From positions 62,555,195 through 62,619,194 of the forward strand of contig CM023540.1 of NCBI GenBank assembly GCA_013350335.1: a DNA stretch of 64,000 nt. Direction: 5' to 3'. Source of the stretch: Chimonanthus salicifolius (taxonomy: Eukaryota; Streptophyta; Magnoliopsida; Laurales; Calycanthaceae). The translations under genes and the position numbers were made by a program. This document shows, piece after piece, positions 49,486 to 62,321 of this stretch. Under the pieces are notes generated by a model. It made no database searches, was not told where the DNA came from, and saw nothing but the letters and a program-made list of their open reading frames with translations. The number at the start of each line of letters is the position of its first letter. The stretch's first letter is position 1.

Positions 49486-50480
49486 TGTAATGGCCCGGAA
49501 TTTGTAAGTCAATATATGTTGTGTTATTATTTATTTTTAATGGTGGAAATTGGAAATTTGATGGAATAAATGGTGAATGGATCAAAAATATGGACAAAGG
49601 CCCAACTAGGGACCAATGGATTATGGATTGGATTTAAGTTTACTTAAAGGGTCAAAGATGGTCAATTGGGCCAAGGATGGTCAAATTAGGCCCAATACTC
49701 ATTTGGGACCCAATGGATCAAGGTGATGTAAGCCCTAAGGTAAATGGGTAAGATGAAAATGTAATTGGGCCATGGGCCCAATGGTGATCCAATTAGAATG
49801 AATTGAATGGGTCTAAATCACCTAAGTTAATTTGAAGTCGACCAAGGTGACATGGTCCAATGGGACCCTTCTCCACCTCACTAAGTGAGGTGGCGTGTGG
49901 ACCCAAGGTTTGGTGGGGCCGACCACCATGGTTGAATTGGTCAACCACGGGTGTATGCATAAATGCAATTTAAGCAAGTGGGATTAAGTCTAAGTGGAAA
50001 TTAATTAACCTAAGGTAATTATCTAAGTAATTAAATGGTTAAGTTATCCAAATGGTGGTCAAATGGTCAATGGAAGACCAAAACCACCCATTGCAAGAAG
50101 AAACAAAAACGTTGGCTAGTGGTTGGGTCAAAAAGCATGAGAAATATCTCATGTGGGGTGGTTGGGAGAATTAATGCTAAAGGTAACTTATGAAACCAAA
50201 GAGATAAGATGAGTTTTCATCTTATCCCATTTTCATTTCACTAGCTCCATCTCTCTCACTCTCTCATGTCGTCCCCCACTAGGAAGAGAAGAGAAGAAAG
50301 AAAGCTAAGGAGCAAAGAAGAGAAGGAAAGAAGAAAGAAGTGGAATTTTTAGTCCATTACTCTAAGATCAAGGTCTATTATCTTCCCTCTCATCATTTTC
50401 CCCTCTCCCTCTCTCAAGCAAACCCTACCTTGGCCGATCCTAAGTTTGGAGGGCTTCACCATTGATCAAGCATCATGGCC
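49486..50480 (+). repeat. LTR2 (shared by E1 and E2), left part
   Basis: TGTAATGGCCCGG start; colinear with LTR1 42-43 kb. Same U3 dyads near 49875 and 49928. Interrupted after TGGCC (50476-50480). Confidence 0.9.
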
Positions 50481-53400
50481 TGTAACGCCCGCCCCTTTTC
50501 ACCGAAAATCAGAGTCTATTTTTCTTTTCTTTTTTAATAGTGACAAAGGGCGCGGACGTCACGAAACGAGTTAAGTCCGAGCTTCTAAAGCCCGGCCCTT
50601 AACTGGCCAACCCTACGTGTGCGTGGAACGAAGTCCACGAGGAACAGTTCACACGTATAAGTAAGCTTGCGGAATGTTACATACAACGCGGAATGATAAT
50701 AGAGGCAAACCTATAAATTTTAGATAGTAGGGAAGATTACATTCATCTAACTAATAAAACATCTCAACATCACCGTATCCAAAACAAAAGCAGAATATAA
50801 CAAGTAATTATACAGTCCGACAAGCTAAACTATACAAATACACATTTCCCAAAATAAACTTAATTAAAGCAAACAGTCTGCCTCCCCAAACTCCTAAGTT
50901 TGGCTCCCGTCTAGTCCTTCTGCTCTGGCATTTCTTGCGTCATCAGCTAGGGTAGAAGTAGGGCGTTAGACAACGCGCCCAGTAGGACTCCGAGTAGGGC
51001 TAACACATGGATTAGTGATAACAAAGCATATAGAAAATATTATATCAAAATCATGCCATTTGGTACAATGTAATGCAATGGGTGTTTTATGTCATGAATC
51101 CCACCCATCAATCTCATCATCATTGTACAATGCCCCTTTTTCATCCATACATAATGTTCAAAATATAATCCATACCATCATCGTGCCATGACCCTCTTGA
51201 TCGAAAAACCTCATCAATATGTGATCCACACTAGGCATCCCCCTTGATGGAAGAACCATCATCAAGGTATAATAACACATAGTAACATTCTTGTTTGAAT
51301 AACCTTATCAACATATCATATAGCCATAGTAACCTCCCTGATGAATCAAACACATCAGAATATCCCCATGGTTGTTTATCGGTCGCCCCGACGGAGCATG
51401 GACTCCGGTATCATTTCATCCTTCCCCTGTCATATCCCTCCCATGCCATGCATGAGATGTAGATGCCATATGCCATGTAATGAATATAATAACAACCATG
51501 ACATTTAAAAATCCCATCAATCAAACATATAACTTGATTATCAAAAGTAGATCAAGTAAAGCCTCAATAAACACATCATAGCTTTAAAACCCATTTTAAA
51601 CCAATCATATGTTTACCAGAATAAATCAAGTAAAAACCCCTACATAATACATAATTCAAAACCAATCTTAAAACAACCCATATAATTTCCAAAATAATTC
51701 AAAGAAACCATCACTCAATCCATGGCTTACAAAAAGGTAGGAATCCTACCGAATACCGACTAGCTTTCTTTCTTCCGTTTCCGTCCGACAGACCCGATCG
51801 CCGATCACGCACCACTTGCGATGTCCAATACCTTATTACATACACATAAACAGTCCATATTTTTAACTATTTCTAAGCCCATTAATCATTTCCAAGTCCA
51901 CATGAATAATCTGTCACCATTTAGGTTTTGCGGGTCCCATTTAATCCATTAACCACTTTAATTTTTGAGTTTAAAACCAACTAGCCATCCTAGGCTTTAT
52001 TTAGCCATACATAATGCTATTACTTTGAATCCCTAAACCCATGGTCATCTCCCATGGAGTTCTTCATTTTAGCCATTATTTACGATTTTGCCACTACCCC
52101 TTCCTCCATGGCTAATCACTCATTCATCCATGCATGATAAAGTCCATACTTGATTCATAGATTTGGATCCATTAATGACCCATCACCCATATCTTAAAAA
52201 TCATTAAAATTAGCCACTTAATTTAACCTAAAGTCCTTTAATTTAATCATATACAAACACATTAACCTTAGGCCATAATGATCTACAATTGAGTTATTAA
52301 AAATCAGCCCTTTAAATACTCTAACCCTCATTCACTTCTCACATACATAACACCAAACTCAATCCATAAGTTTACCCACAAATGGGTCATGGGTTCGGCC
52401 ATACACCATGGCCGAACCCATGATGTCTTTATCCCATTTTTTTCTTCTTTGGCCTACGTATACATTTGAACCCATCATAAGCCCTTCCATGAAGGGGCTT
52501 AACTTATACATTTAAATCACCATCCTTAATCACATTTAAATCCATTTACAACCATCATCAAACCATCATTTTCCCCATAATTCATAACCATTAATCCACC
52601 ATTTGATCACCATAGGGTTCGGCCATACACCATGGCCGAACCCATGGTTCATGGTCCATGATTTATCTATGCCTCTTGAGGCCATGAAATCCATTTACAA
52701 ATCACTACATTTAATCAATAAATTTAAAACCCTAAACCATCCTCCATGGTTTCCATTCTTCATAAACCCTAACATTCCATTAAAAATGTCCAAAATACCT
52801 TCCATAACCTCCATTCCTTAAAACTCTAAAAAAAATCATACATTACCTACATTTAATCATTAAGCACTTAAAACCCTAAACCATTCTTTTTGAGGTCATT
52901 AAAATTATCTTCCATCTCCTATGATTCTCTCATTTAAAACCTCTTTGCAAAATTCACCACATTCAATTATTTACAACCCTAAACATTATAAACATTCTCC
53001 ATAGCTTTAAACCTTAAAACCCTACTTAATTCATCAACCCTTTTTCTATTAATCCATTTAAAACCCCCACTTCCATGCTTGATTAATACCTAATTACACA
53101 ATGCACTCAATCCATTTATTTTTCCTTAACCTAACCCTAATTTACCCATTAGGGTTTTGTCCACTTTCCATCTTTCGAATTGATGGATTTAAAATCCATG
53201 GCATAAAATCATTTGGCCACCATTAAATTTACAAAATGAATCCCAAATCTTAAACCCTAAAAATCCAAAATTTCTTGTTTAAGAAATACTCACAGTCCGT
53301 CGTCTCCTCCGACTTCCGCCACTCCCGTCGGCTTCCTTAGCCTCCTTTCTCCTTCCTCTCCTTGTTTGATCGGCTAAGATGCTTGATCAATGGTGACAAC

Positions 53401-54532
53401 CTCCAAACTTGGGTTCAACCATAGTATGGTTTGTTTGAGAGAGGGAGAGGAGAGAATGGAGATGATGAGGAAAAAGAGCCCAAATTTGACCTTAGAGTGG
53501 TAAGCCCTTGCTTTAAATCTTTCTTCTCTTCTTCTCTTCTAAATTTTCTTCTTCTCTTCTTGGAGTGTGGGGGACGGCCATGAGAGATGAAAAGAGGGAG
53601 AGAGTGAAAGAGCTCGTTGGAGTGGAGAGATGAAAAAAAAAACAAGACAAGCCTATCTCCTTTTGATTGGCTAAGATAAAGCTTACCTTTAATTCCTCCC
53701 ACCAACCCCTAAGATCTTTTACATGCTTTTTGACCCAACCAACACCAAGTCCCAACGTTTTTGGTGTTTGAAGATAGGATTGTTTTGGTCTCCCCTCTTT
53801 GACCCCTTTGATTATTTAAACATTTAATTAATTAGATAATTAGGTTAATTTAATTCCCATTTACTTAATTCCTTTAAATTCCCTCTATGAAATCCACCCA
53901 TGGTTGACCAAGTCAACCATGGTAACCGGCCCCACCAATTCTTGGTCCACCTGCCACCTCACTTGATAAGGTGGAGGTGGGTCCCACTTGGCCACATCAC
54001 CTTGGCTTAATTCAAATTAACTTAGGTGATTTAAATCCATTCCATACATTCCAATTGGATCACCATTGGGCCCATGGTCCAATTACATTTTCATCTTACC
54101 CATTTACCTTAAAGCTTACATCATCTTGATCCATTGGGTCCCAAATGGGTATTGGGCCCAATTTGACCATCCTTGGCCCATTTGACCATCTTTGACCCTT
54201 TAAGTAAACTTAAATCCAATCCATAGTCCATTGGGCCCTAGTTGGGCCTTTGTCCATATCTCGATCCATTTACCCTCTATTCCATTAGATTTCCAATTTC
54301 CACCATTAAAACAAACAATAACCACATATATTTTGATTTATAAATTCCGGGACATTACATTAATCATTATTGACTAATTAAATGAATTTCATCCAACCCA
54401 TGGTCCATTGGACCATACTTGTGCCCCAAATTTTGATTCACTTAACATTTATTCCATTAAAATTCTCAATTTCCATCATTAAAATAAATAATAACCACAG
54501 ATATACTGATTCACAAATTTCGGGTTATTACA
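50481..54532 (-). repeat. Minus-strand subfamily C LTR inserted in LTR2, with a doubled U3 terminus
   Basis: Flanked by perfect TGGCC duplications (50476-50480 and 54533-54537). It begins TGTAACGCCCGCC and ends GGGTTATTACA. A second LTR-start end is present at 54359 (GGGACATTACA), so 54360-54532 is an extra 173-bp U3 terminus related to 54190-54359. Contents on the minus strand: U3 dyads near 53900-53970, leader, donor ACTGTGAGTATTT near 53291, hairpins 52650-52385, minisatellite (51410-51190), acceptor block near 50950. The U3/leader ORFs at 53415-53755 are noise. Confidence 0.9.
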
Positions 54533-57153
54533 TGGCCGACCAAAGATCAAGAGGAAGGAGAAAGGAGGCTATGGAAGCCGACGGGAGTGGCGGAAGTCGG
54601 AGGAGACGACGGATTGTAAGTATTTCCTGAACAAGAGATTTGGATTTTTAGGGTTTGAAATTTGGGATTCATTTTTGTTAAATTTGATGGTGACCAAATG
54701 ATTATAGACCTTGGATCTCAACTCCATCAAATTAAAGGATGGAAAGTGGACAAAACCCTAAATGGGTAAATTAGGGTTAAGGAAAGAAATAAAAAATAAA
54801 ATAAAATGGAGTAAGGATAGTATGTAATTAGGTGTTAATTAAGCATGGAAGTGTGGGTTTTGAATGAATTGATGGACCACAGGGTTTGACCATGTGATAT
54901 GGCCGAACCCCATGGTAAATGGTTAATGAATTTAATTAGGGTTTTGTAAGAATGGAAGTATGGAGAATGGTTTAGGGTTTTAAGTGCTTAATGATTAAAT
55001 GTAGGCAATGTTTGAGGAGGTTTATTATGATGGAATCCATGAATAAATGTAAGTGTCTTTATGATCAAAAAGGGCACCAATGGACTAGTGGACCATGAAC
55101 CATGGGTTCGGCCATGGTGTATGGCCGAACCCTATGGTGGTGTAGTGATGGATTTAATGGTTATGAATAATGGAAAATAAATGGGAATGTTGGTGGTGTT
55201 GATGGACCCAAAAAGAGACCTAATGTTGTTAGTTGTAATGGGAATGTGGCTAAGTTTATAGACTTGAATGTGATTAAGGATGATGGGTCCAAATGTGTAG
55301 ATAGGCCAAAGAAAAAATGGGATAAAGACATCATGGGTTCGGCCATGGTGTATGGCCGAACCCATGACCCATTTGTGGGTAAACTTGTGGATTAATTTGG
55401 TATTATGTATGGGAGAAATGAATGAGCGTTAGAGTGTTTAAATGGCTAATTTTTCTAGTGTTGTTAGGAAGTGGGTAATGAGACATCAATGGACCCATTT
55501 TGTGAACCAATTAAGGCCTAAGATTAATGTGTATTTGTATGTTAGGTTAATGGAGTTTAAGTAAATTAAATGGCTAATTTTAATGGTCATGTGCCATGGT
55601 TGAATGGGTCATTAATGGACCTAAGTTAGATATCCAGGTTTATGATCAATTATGAACTTGGTTAGGCAAGGGTGAGTGAGTAATTAACCATGGAGAAAAG
55701 GTAGTGGCAAAACCGTAAATAATGGCTAAAATGAAGAACTCCATGGGAGATGATCATGAGTTTAGGGATTCTAAGTAGTAGCATTATGTAGGGTTAAATA
55801 AAGCCTAGGAGGCTGATTTTAGACTCATGTACTTAAAATATATAATGGATTAAATGGGACCCGCAAAACCTAAATAGTGACCGATTTTCATATGGACTTG
55901 GAAATGTTTAATGGACTTAGAAATATTTAAAATATGGACTGATTATGTGTATGTAATAAGGTATTGGATATCGCGAGCGGTACGCTTGTCGGTGGCCGGA
56001 TTGTCGGACAAAACCGTAAAAGGAAGCGAGTCGGTATTCGGTAGGATTCCTACCTTTTTGTAAGTCGTGGATTGTGTGATGGTTTCTTTGATTTATTTTG
56101 GGAATTTTATGGTTTATTATATGATGAATTTTAAGATCATGTTTTGTATATCTTATATGGCATAATGTACGATTATGAATTATATGCCAAGTTATGAATT
56201 CTATATTATGACTATGGATTATACATATTACATAGCATAATGCATTACATCTCATGCATGGCATGGGAGGGAAAATAAAGGAACCGGAGTCCATGCTCCG
56301 TCGGGGCGACCGAGAACAGGCATGGGGATAGCCTAATAGGCTATAACCGGAGTCCATACTCTGTCGGGGCGACTGAGAACAGGCATGGGGACACCTTGAC
56401 GAGGCTTTGCCGTCAAGGGGGATATTTTATGATTGGATATATCTTAACGAGGTTTTTTTTCCGTCAAGGGGGATATGACATCATGATGGTGGGGATGATG
56501 GGTGGGATTCATAATACAGACACCCATGGCATGGCATTCACTTTATAGTTTCATTATATGATTGTCTACCAGTTTTCACGATATTATTATCCGTATGCTT
56601 GTTATCACTAATCCATGTGCTAGCCCTACTCGGAGTCCTACTGGGTGCGTGGTCTAACGCCCTACTTCTACCCTAGCTGATGACGCAGGAAATGCCGGAG
56701 CAGAAGGACGAGGCGGGAGCCAAGCTTAGGAGCTTGGGAGGCGGACTATTTACTTTATTTAAGTTTATTTTAGGAAATGTATTTGAGTAGCCTAGCTTGT
56801 TGGAAATGTAATATTTTAGACTTATTGCTATGTTTTGGATTTTATCGTAGACATATGATGTTATAGCATTTTAGTAATTAAATGATGAAATCTTCCCTGC
56901 TATCTAGAAAAATTGGTAGGATAGTATCTATTATCATTCCGCATTTAATGTGTTATTCCTCGAGCTTACTTCTAAGGGTGAACCATTATCCGTGGACTCC
57001 GTTCCACGCACCCATAGGGTTGGCTAGTTAAGGGCCGAGCTTTAGAAGCTCAGACTTAACTCGCGTCGTGACGTCCACGCCCTTTGTCACTTCTTAATTT
57101 TAAAAAAAAAAAAATTAGACTCTGATTTTCGGTGAAAAGGGGCGGGCGTTACA
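54533..57153 (+). repeat. LTR2, right part
   Basis: Resumes with TGGCCGACC and ends GGGCGGGCGTTACA at 57153, followed by a PBS, so it serves as 5' LTR of E2. Donor GT at 54616-54617, hairpins at about 54890, 55103 and 55338, block GTAGGATTCCTACC near 56041 (a palindrome), two minisatellite units 56284-56400, TATCACTAAT branch-like site near 56604, acceptor AG at 56687-56688. Confidence 0.9.
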
Positions 57154-57155
57154 GT

Positions 57156-57167
57156 TGGTATCAGAGC
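57156..57167 (+). promoter_or_regulatory. Primer-binding site of E2
   Basis: TGGTATCAGAGC directly after the shared LTR2. It proves that LTR2 is followed by a second internal region instead of host DNA. Confidence 0.97.
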
Positions 57168-57761
57168 GAAATTGGAAGTATGAATCTCTCGAAGTATAAT
57201 TAAGATGGTTTCACGTCTCAGTGACGGATAAGAATCCCAACTGACCGACTCTTCGGAGTCCACTGCACGGGGGCTGGGTTAATTTACTTCGATTGACTCA
57301 GACTGAAGCATTCAATCTGAGAACAACGTTCGATGGAAAGAAAAGATAGCAAGGGAAGGAACAATCATCATCAATGATGGATTTATCAAACATAGCAAAT
57401 ATGGCTAACTTTCCCCGACATGAGAAAAAAAAAAAAACAAATCTAGATCTTTCCTCAAAATTGATGGAATTATGATAGATTTATCGAACATAGGAAAAAT
57501 CTCCCCGATTTCACCAAATTGGACAAAACATAGATACTTGGGAAGTTTTCCCCAAGCCAAGAATGCATATTTGGCAATTTCCCCAACAAAGATACATTGT
57601 ACTATACATGAAAAACCCCCCGAAAACTAAGTATGATTATTTGGTAATTTTCCCCCAAATTGAAGAAAATATTTGATACTTAGGAAATTTTTTTCCAAAC
57701 TATGAACATGACAATTCTATGAAGGAACTAAGTCAATAAATATTGTTCAATGACTTAGGAA
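57168..57761 (+). other. E2 leader between PBS and gag
   Basis: Near-identical to 44293-44891, with a shorter poly-A run. No ORF of note. Confidence 0.75.
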
Positions 57762-58830
57762 ATGCCTCGGAAAAGAAAAACCCGACAAAACCCACGGGTA
57801 GAGGAAGAGGTGCCACCACCGCATCAAGAGGAGGTACAGCCACCGCATCAAGAGGGAGTACAACCACCACATCAAGGAGGAGGGACAAAATAGTGTGAAC
57901 ATACCTGTTGTGCCTCCCGAATTAAAGGAATTGGTTCAAACGGTGGTCACCTCTGTACTTCAACAGCACTTGAATGGGAATGCGACCACCAGTGACTCCA
58001 ACAAACGGAATATGGTTAGAGATTTCCAGCAACAGCGCCCTCCCTACTTCAAGGGAAAGGAAGGGGCTGTCGCAGTAGAGCACTGGTTGAAAAGGATCAC
58101 TCATATCTTGAGTCTGCTTCAGATTTCCGGTCACGTTGATAGGATCTTACTGGCTACATCTCAACTAATCGAGGATGCCGGTAATTGGTGGGAGGTTGGA
58201 GAAAAGCAGCAAGCACTGGTGCCGGAAGGGCAAAGGATTGCCATGACATGGGAAGGGTTCTCAGCTACCTTTTTAGAACAATATTTTCTGGAGGAGGAAA
58301 GAGAGAGCCAGACTCAAGTCTTTCTGTCATTGATACAAGGCAATATGACGGTGGCAGAGTATCATAGAGAATTTCTTAGGCTGTCCGTCTATGCATTCTA
58401 CATGGTGGATACTGAGCACCGGAGGGCCCGTAAGTTTGAGCAGGGCCTTCGGCTGAGCATCAGGGCTAGGGTGACCATCTTCAAGGAACCTACACTGGCA
58501 GGGGTGGTCAGCAGGGCCACTATAGCGGAACGAGAGCTGAATGAGTTGGCGCGGCCTGACAACAGCCAGGGGCAGAGTGGGCGGCGCGCATTTCAACTCA
58601 ACAAGAGGTTCCGCCCGAGTTTCAGCAGACCCTCACCCTCCATTGGGTCTACAGGGGGCTTTCGCCCCAACCAGCCCTCCCCGTCAGCATCAGTCACCCA
58701 GGTCCCACGGGGTGGAGGTACTTGCTATCAGTGTGGCCAACAGGGCCACTTCAAGAGGGAGTGTCCAGAGCTCAACAGACCCTCTAATTTCAGGGGTTCT
58801 TCCCTCCCTCCAGCTAAGCCAGCTCAGTAG
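57762..58830 (+). pseudogene. gag: Gag of E2, with zinc knuckle; one frameshift and a stop
   Basis: ATG at 57762 matches the E1 start. One extra A in the repeat region near 57880 (CATCAAGGAGG against CATCAGGAGG in E1) shifts the frame, so the N-terminal 43 codons end at a TAG at 57891. The main frame is then open from 57895 to TAG 58828-58830, 311 codons. The 8-residue PPHQEEVQ-type repeat has three units rather than E1's four. The knuckle is near 58721-58762 (CYQCGQQGHFKREC). At 58828 E1 has TCG, so this stop is not a C-to-T event. At the position of E1's TAG 45273 E2 retains CAG. Confidence 0.95.
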
Positions 58831-61676
58831 CGAGGAGGCTGAGCGTACAACCATGCGGGGCGAGCGACAAACCCTGCAAGATCTGGACGGCTTTTTGCCA
58901 TACCTTCTCCAATAGCGGTGGATCGCTCGATGATTCAATGTATGGCTGTAGTTGGTAGTTCTTATGCTGTTGCATTATTTGACTCTAGAGCTTCCCATTC
59001 ATTTATATCTGCTGCATTCATATCTGCTACGGGCACATTAGTACAGAACCTGTCCACCTCACTTACCATTGTGTCCCCCATCGGAGACACATCTTTGGGA
59101 CTCATATGCACGGCACTGAACACTGAACTCGCTGGATTCAGATTCGAGTTCAACTATTTAGTAATCGATATGGCGGAATACGATGTTATATTTGGTATGG
59201 ACTGGTTGGCTACATATCAGGCCCATATTGATTGCCATCTTCGTAGGGTGATATTTTGGTCACCCAAGGGAAAGCGGTATATATTGGCCGCTGATAGACA
59301 AGGTATTCCTAGAAGACTGCAGGAAGAATTGAACTACCTTGTCTTGAACAGAATTAGGTTAGACAGGGCACCAGGGGCTGAACTTCCGGCGGTAGCAGTA
59401 GAGTTTGCCGAGGTATTTCCAACAGAGCTCCCTGGTTTGCCACCCAAGAGGGAGATAAACTTTGAGATCAAGTTATATCCCAGCACTGCTCCAGTATCGT
59501 TGACACATTATAGGATGGTACCAGCTGAGATGACTGAGTTGAAGAAGCAGATTGATGAACTGCTCAGATTGGATTTTATTCGGAATAACACATCAGCATG
59601 GGGAGCCCCAGTATTATTTGTGAAGAAGAAGGACGGTACCCTTCAGATGTGTGTGGATTATAGAAAATTGAACCAGCTGACTGTCAGGAACAAGGATCCC
59701 CTACCCAGGATTGACGATCTGTTTGATCAACTTCCTCTCACTTCTCCAAGATTGATTGATGTCCGGATACCATCAAATTCGGGTTAGAGAGGAGGACATA
59801 GAGAAGACAGCCTTCAGAACAAGGTATGGTCTATATGAGTATGTAGTCATGCCGTTTGGGCTTACTAATGCACCAGCTGTGTTCATGGACCTGATGAATA
59901 GGATATTCTGGCCTTACTTAGATCAGTTTGTGATCGTATTTATTGATGACATCCTGATCTATTCCAAGAGTCAGGAAGAACATGCTGAACACCTGCGGAT
60001 AGTTCTGGACACCCTGAAGAGGAACCAGTTGTATGCCAAAGCCAGCCAGTGTGAGTTCTGGCTATCTAAGGTTAACTTCTTGGGACACGTTATATCGGAG
60101 GAAGGTATAGCCGTGGACCCGGCTAAGGTAGCGGCAGTGAAGGAGTGGAAAGTACCGACAAATGTGACCGAGATCCGCAATTTTCTGGGTTTGGCCGGTT
60201 ATTACAGGAAATTCATCATGGACTTCTCCAAGATTGCAGCTCCACTTACCCGACTCACTCAGAAAGGAGTCAAGTTTGAGTGGTCGGATCTGTGCAACCG
60301 GAGATTTGAGGAGCTAAAGGAGAGGCTTACAACCTGCTCCTATTTTGATGTTGTCGGAAAGAGAAAGAAATTATGAGGTGTACTGTGATGCCTCAGGAGA
60401 GGGACTGGGGTGTACACTCAGTCAAGGTAATCGTGCGGTAGCGTACGGACCAAGACAGTTAAAAATCCATGAACGCCACTATCCCACACATGATCAGGAA
60501 CTAGCAGCAGTAGTCTTCGCTCTCAAAAGCTGGAGACACTACCTGTATGGTGAGAAATTTGAGGTGTTTTCCGATCACAAGAGTCTGAAATATTTGTTTG
60601 ATCAGAAGGAACTCAACATGAGACAACGCCGATGGATGGAATATCTGGCAGATTATGACTTTGTACTCCGATGTCATCCCGGCAAAGCGAATAAGGTGGC
60701 GGATGCCCTCAGCCGCATGTCACATACGACAGTGGCTAGCTTGATCAGGACGGAATGGGAAGTATTGAATACCATTAGAGAATTTAAACTCTTCCTCAAT
60801 AATCATGGGACCATATATAACCTGATCATACGATCCAACATGGTCTCTGAGATTGAACGGGAGCAACGGACAGATCCAGAGGTGGAGGAGATATGGACTA
60901 AGATGTCTATCAGTGAGGTTGTACCGGAGTGGGAATTACGACCAGGACAGGGTCTTGTGTTCCGAGGCAGGACATATGTGCCTAAGAGCTGCAGAAGAGA
61001 GTTGTTGATTGAAGCACATCAAACCAAGCTCTCTATCCATCCGCACAACACCAAGATGTATCATGACCTTAAGAGGCACTATTGGTGGCGGGGACTCGAG
61101 AAAGATGTGGCAGTGTTTGTTGCTCGTTGCCTAACTTGCCAGCAGGTTAAGGCGGAACATCAGAGACCACCGGGTTTACTCGCACCTTTGCCAGTGCCAG
61201 AGTGGAAGTGGGAGCACATATCCATGGACTTCGTAACAGGGTTGCCAAGGTCATCAAAAGGCAACGATGCCATATGGGTCGTAGTGGACCGGTTGACTAA
61301 GTCTGCACACTTCCTTCCCATCAAGATGACAGATTCATCGGAGACCTTGGGTCGACGGTACATCCGGGATATCATCAGACTACATGGTATTCCCCGGACT
61401 ATTGTGTCCGAAAGGGATGTCCGATTCACCGGCAGAGTACGGCAGGGCATGCTGTCGGCTATGGGGACCGACATATTGACTAGCACAGCATTTCATCCAC
61501 AGACTTATGGACAGTCGGAGAGGACAATACAGACATTGGAGGATATGCTGAGAGCATGTATGCTAGACTTCAAGGGTGGATGGGAGGATCATTTGCCACT
61601 GGTGGAGTTCTCTTACAATAACAGTTACCAGGCAAGCCTCCAGATGGCTCCATTTGAGGCCTTGTATGGTAGGCCG
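58831..61676 (+). pseudogene. pol: Pol of E2: protease to integrase, 3' end replaced by LTR sequence
   Basis: Protease active site at 58981-58992 reads DSRA instead of DSGA, a change expected to inactivate it. RT is split by two deletions near 59738-59757 (7 nt and 1 nt against E1), with the FIDD motif intact at 59939-59950. A 1-nt insertion near 60335-60345 shifts the frame again. From 60345 a 450-codon frame covers RNase H (CDASGEG, FSDHKS) and integrase: His/Cys zinc region at about 61010-61140, SMDF, then VSERD near 61404-61415 where E1 has VSDRD, a catalytic Asp-to-Glu change, then [12 protein letters not shown]. At 61676 the integrase stops at GRPC and runs into LTR sequence; the rest of integrase, the tail and the PPT are deleted. 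No premature stop lies within 60345-61676. Confidence 0.95.
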
Positions 61677-62321
61677 TGTGTATGGCCGAACCCATGACCC
61701 ATTTGTGGGTAAACTTGTGGATTAATTTGGTATTATGTATGGGAGAAATAAATGAGGGTTAGAGTGTTTAAATGGCTAATTTTTCTAGTGTTGTTAGGTT
61801 GTGGGTGATGAGACATCAATGGACCCATTTTGTGAACCAATTAAGGCCTAAGATTAATGTGTATTTGTATGTTAGTTTAATGGAGTTTAAGTAAGTTAAA
61901 TGGCTAATTTTAATGGTCATGTGCCATGGTTGAATGGGTCATTAATGGACCTAAGTTAGAGATCCAGGTTTATGATCAATTATGAACTTGGTTAGGCAAG
62001 GGTGAGTGAGTAATTAACCATGGAGAAAAGGTAGTGGCAAAACCGTAAATAATGGCTAAAATGAAGAACTCCATGGGAGATGATCATGAGTTTAGGGATT
62101 CTAAGTACTAGCATTATGTAGGGTTAAATAAAGCCTAGGAGGCTGATTTTAGACTCATGTACTTAAAATATATAATGGATTAAATGGGACCCGCAAAACC
62201 TAAATAGTGACCGATTTTCATATGGACTTGGAAATGTTTAATGGACTTAGAAATAGTTAAAATATGGACTGATTATGTGTATGTAATAAGGTATTGGATA
62301 TAGCGAGCGGTACGCGTATCG
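61677..62321 (+). repeat. LTR3 fragment, middle of subfamily C LTR fused to E2 integrase
   Basis: Starts inside a hairpin (GTATGGCCGAACCC) and matches 55350-55995 with few differences. It ends where a new LTR begins at 62322. It shows that a third LTR once closed E2, with the 3' end of the internal region and U3 lost. Confidence 0.9.

Larger units (their letters stand above)
41798..57153 (+). mobile_element. Ty3/gypsy retrotransposon E1 (LTR1, gag-pol, shared LTR2)
   Basis: Complete by structure: LTR1 41798-44278, PBS 44281, gag-pol 44892-49423, PPT near 49465-49485, LTR2 49486-57153 split by a foreign LTR. The candidate left target pentamer is AAATC (41793-41797); no right duplication can be seen because LTR2 leads into E2. 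The domain order PR-RT-RH-INT and the EEATWE tail fit plant chromoviruses of the Tekay/Del type; the lineage is my inference. Confidence 0.9.
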
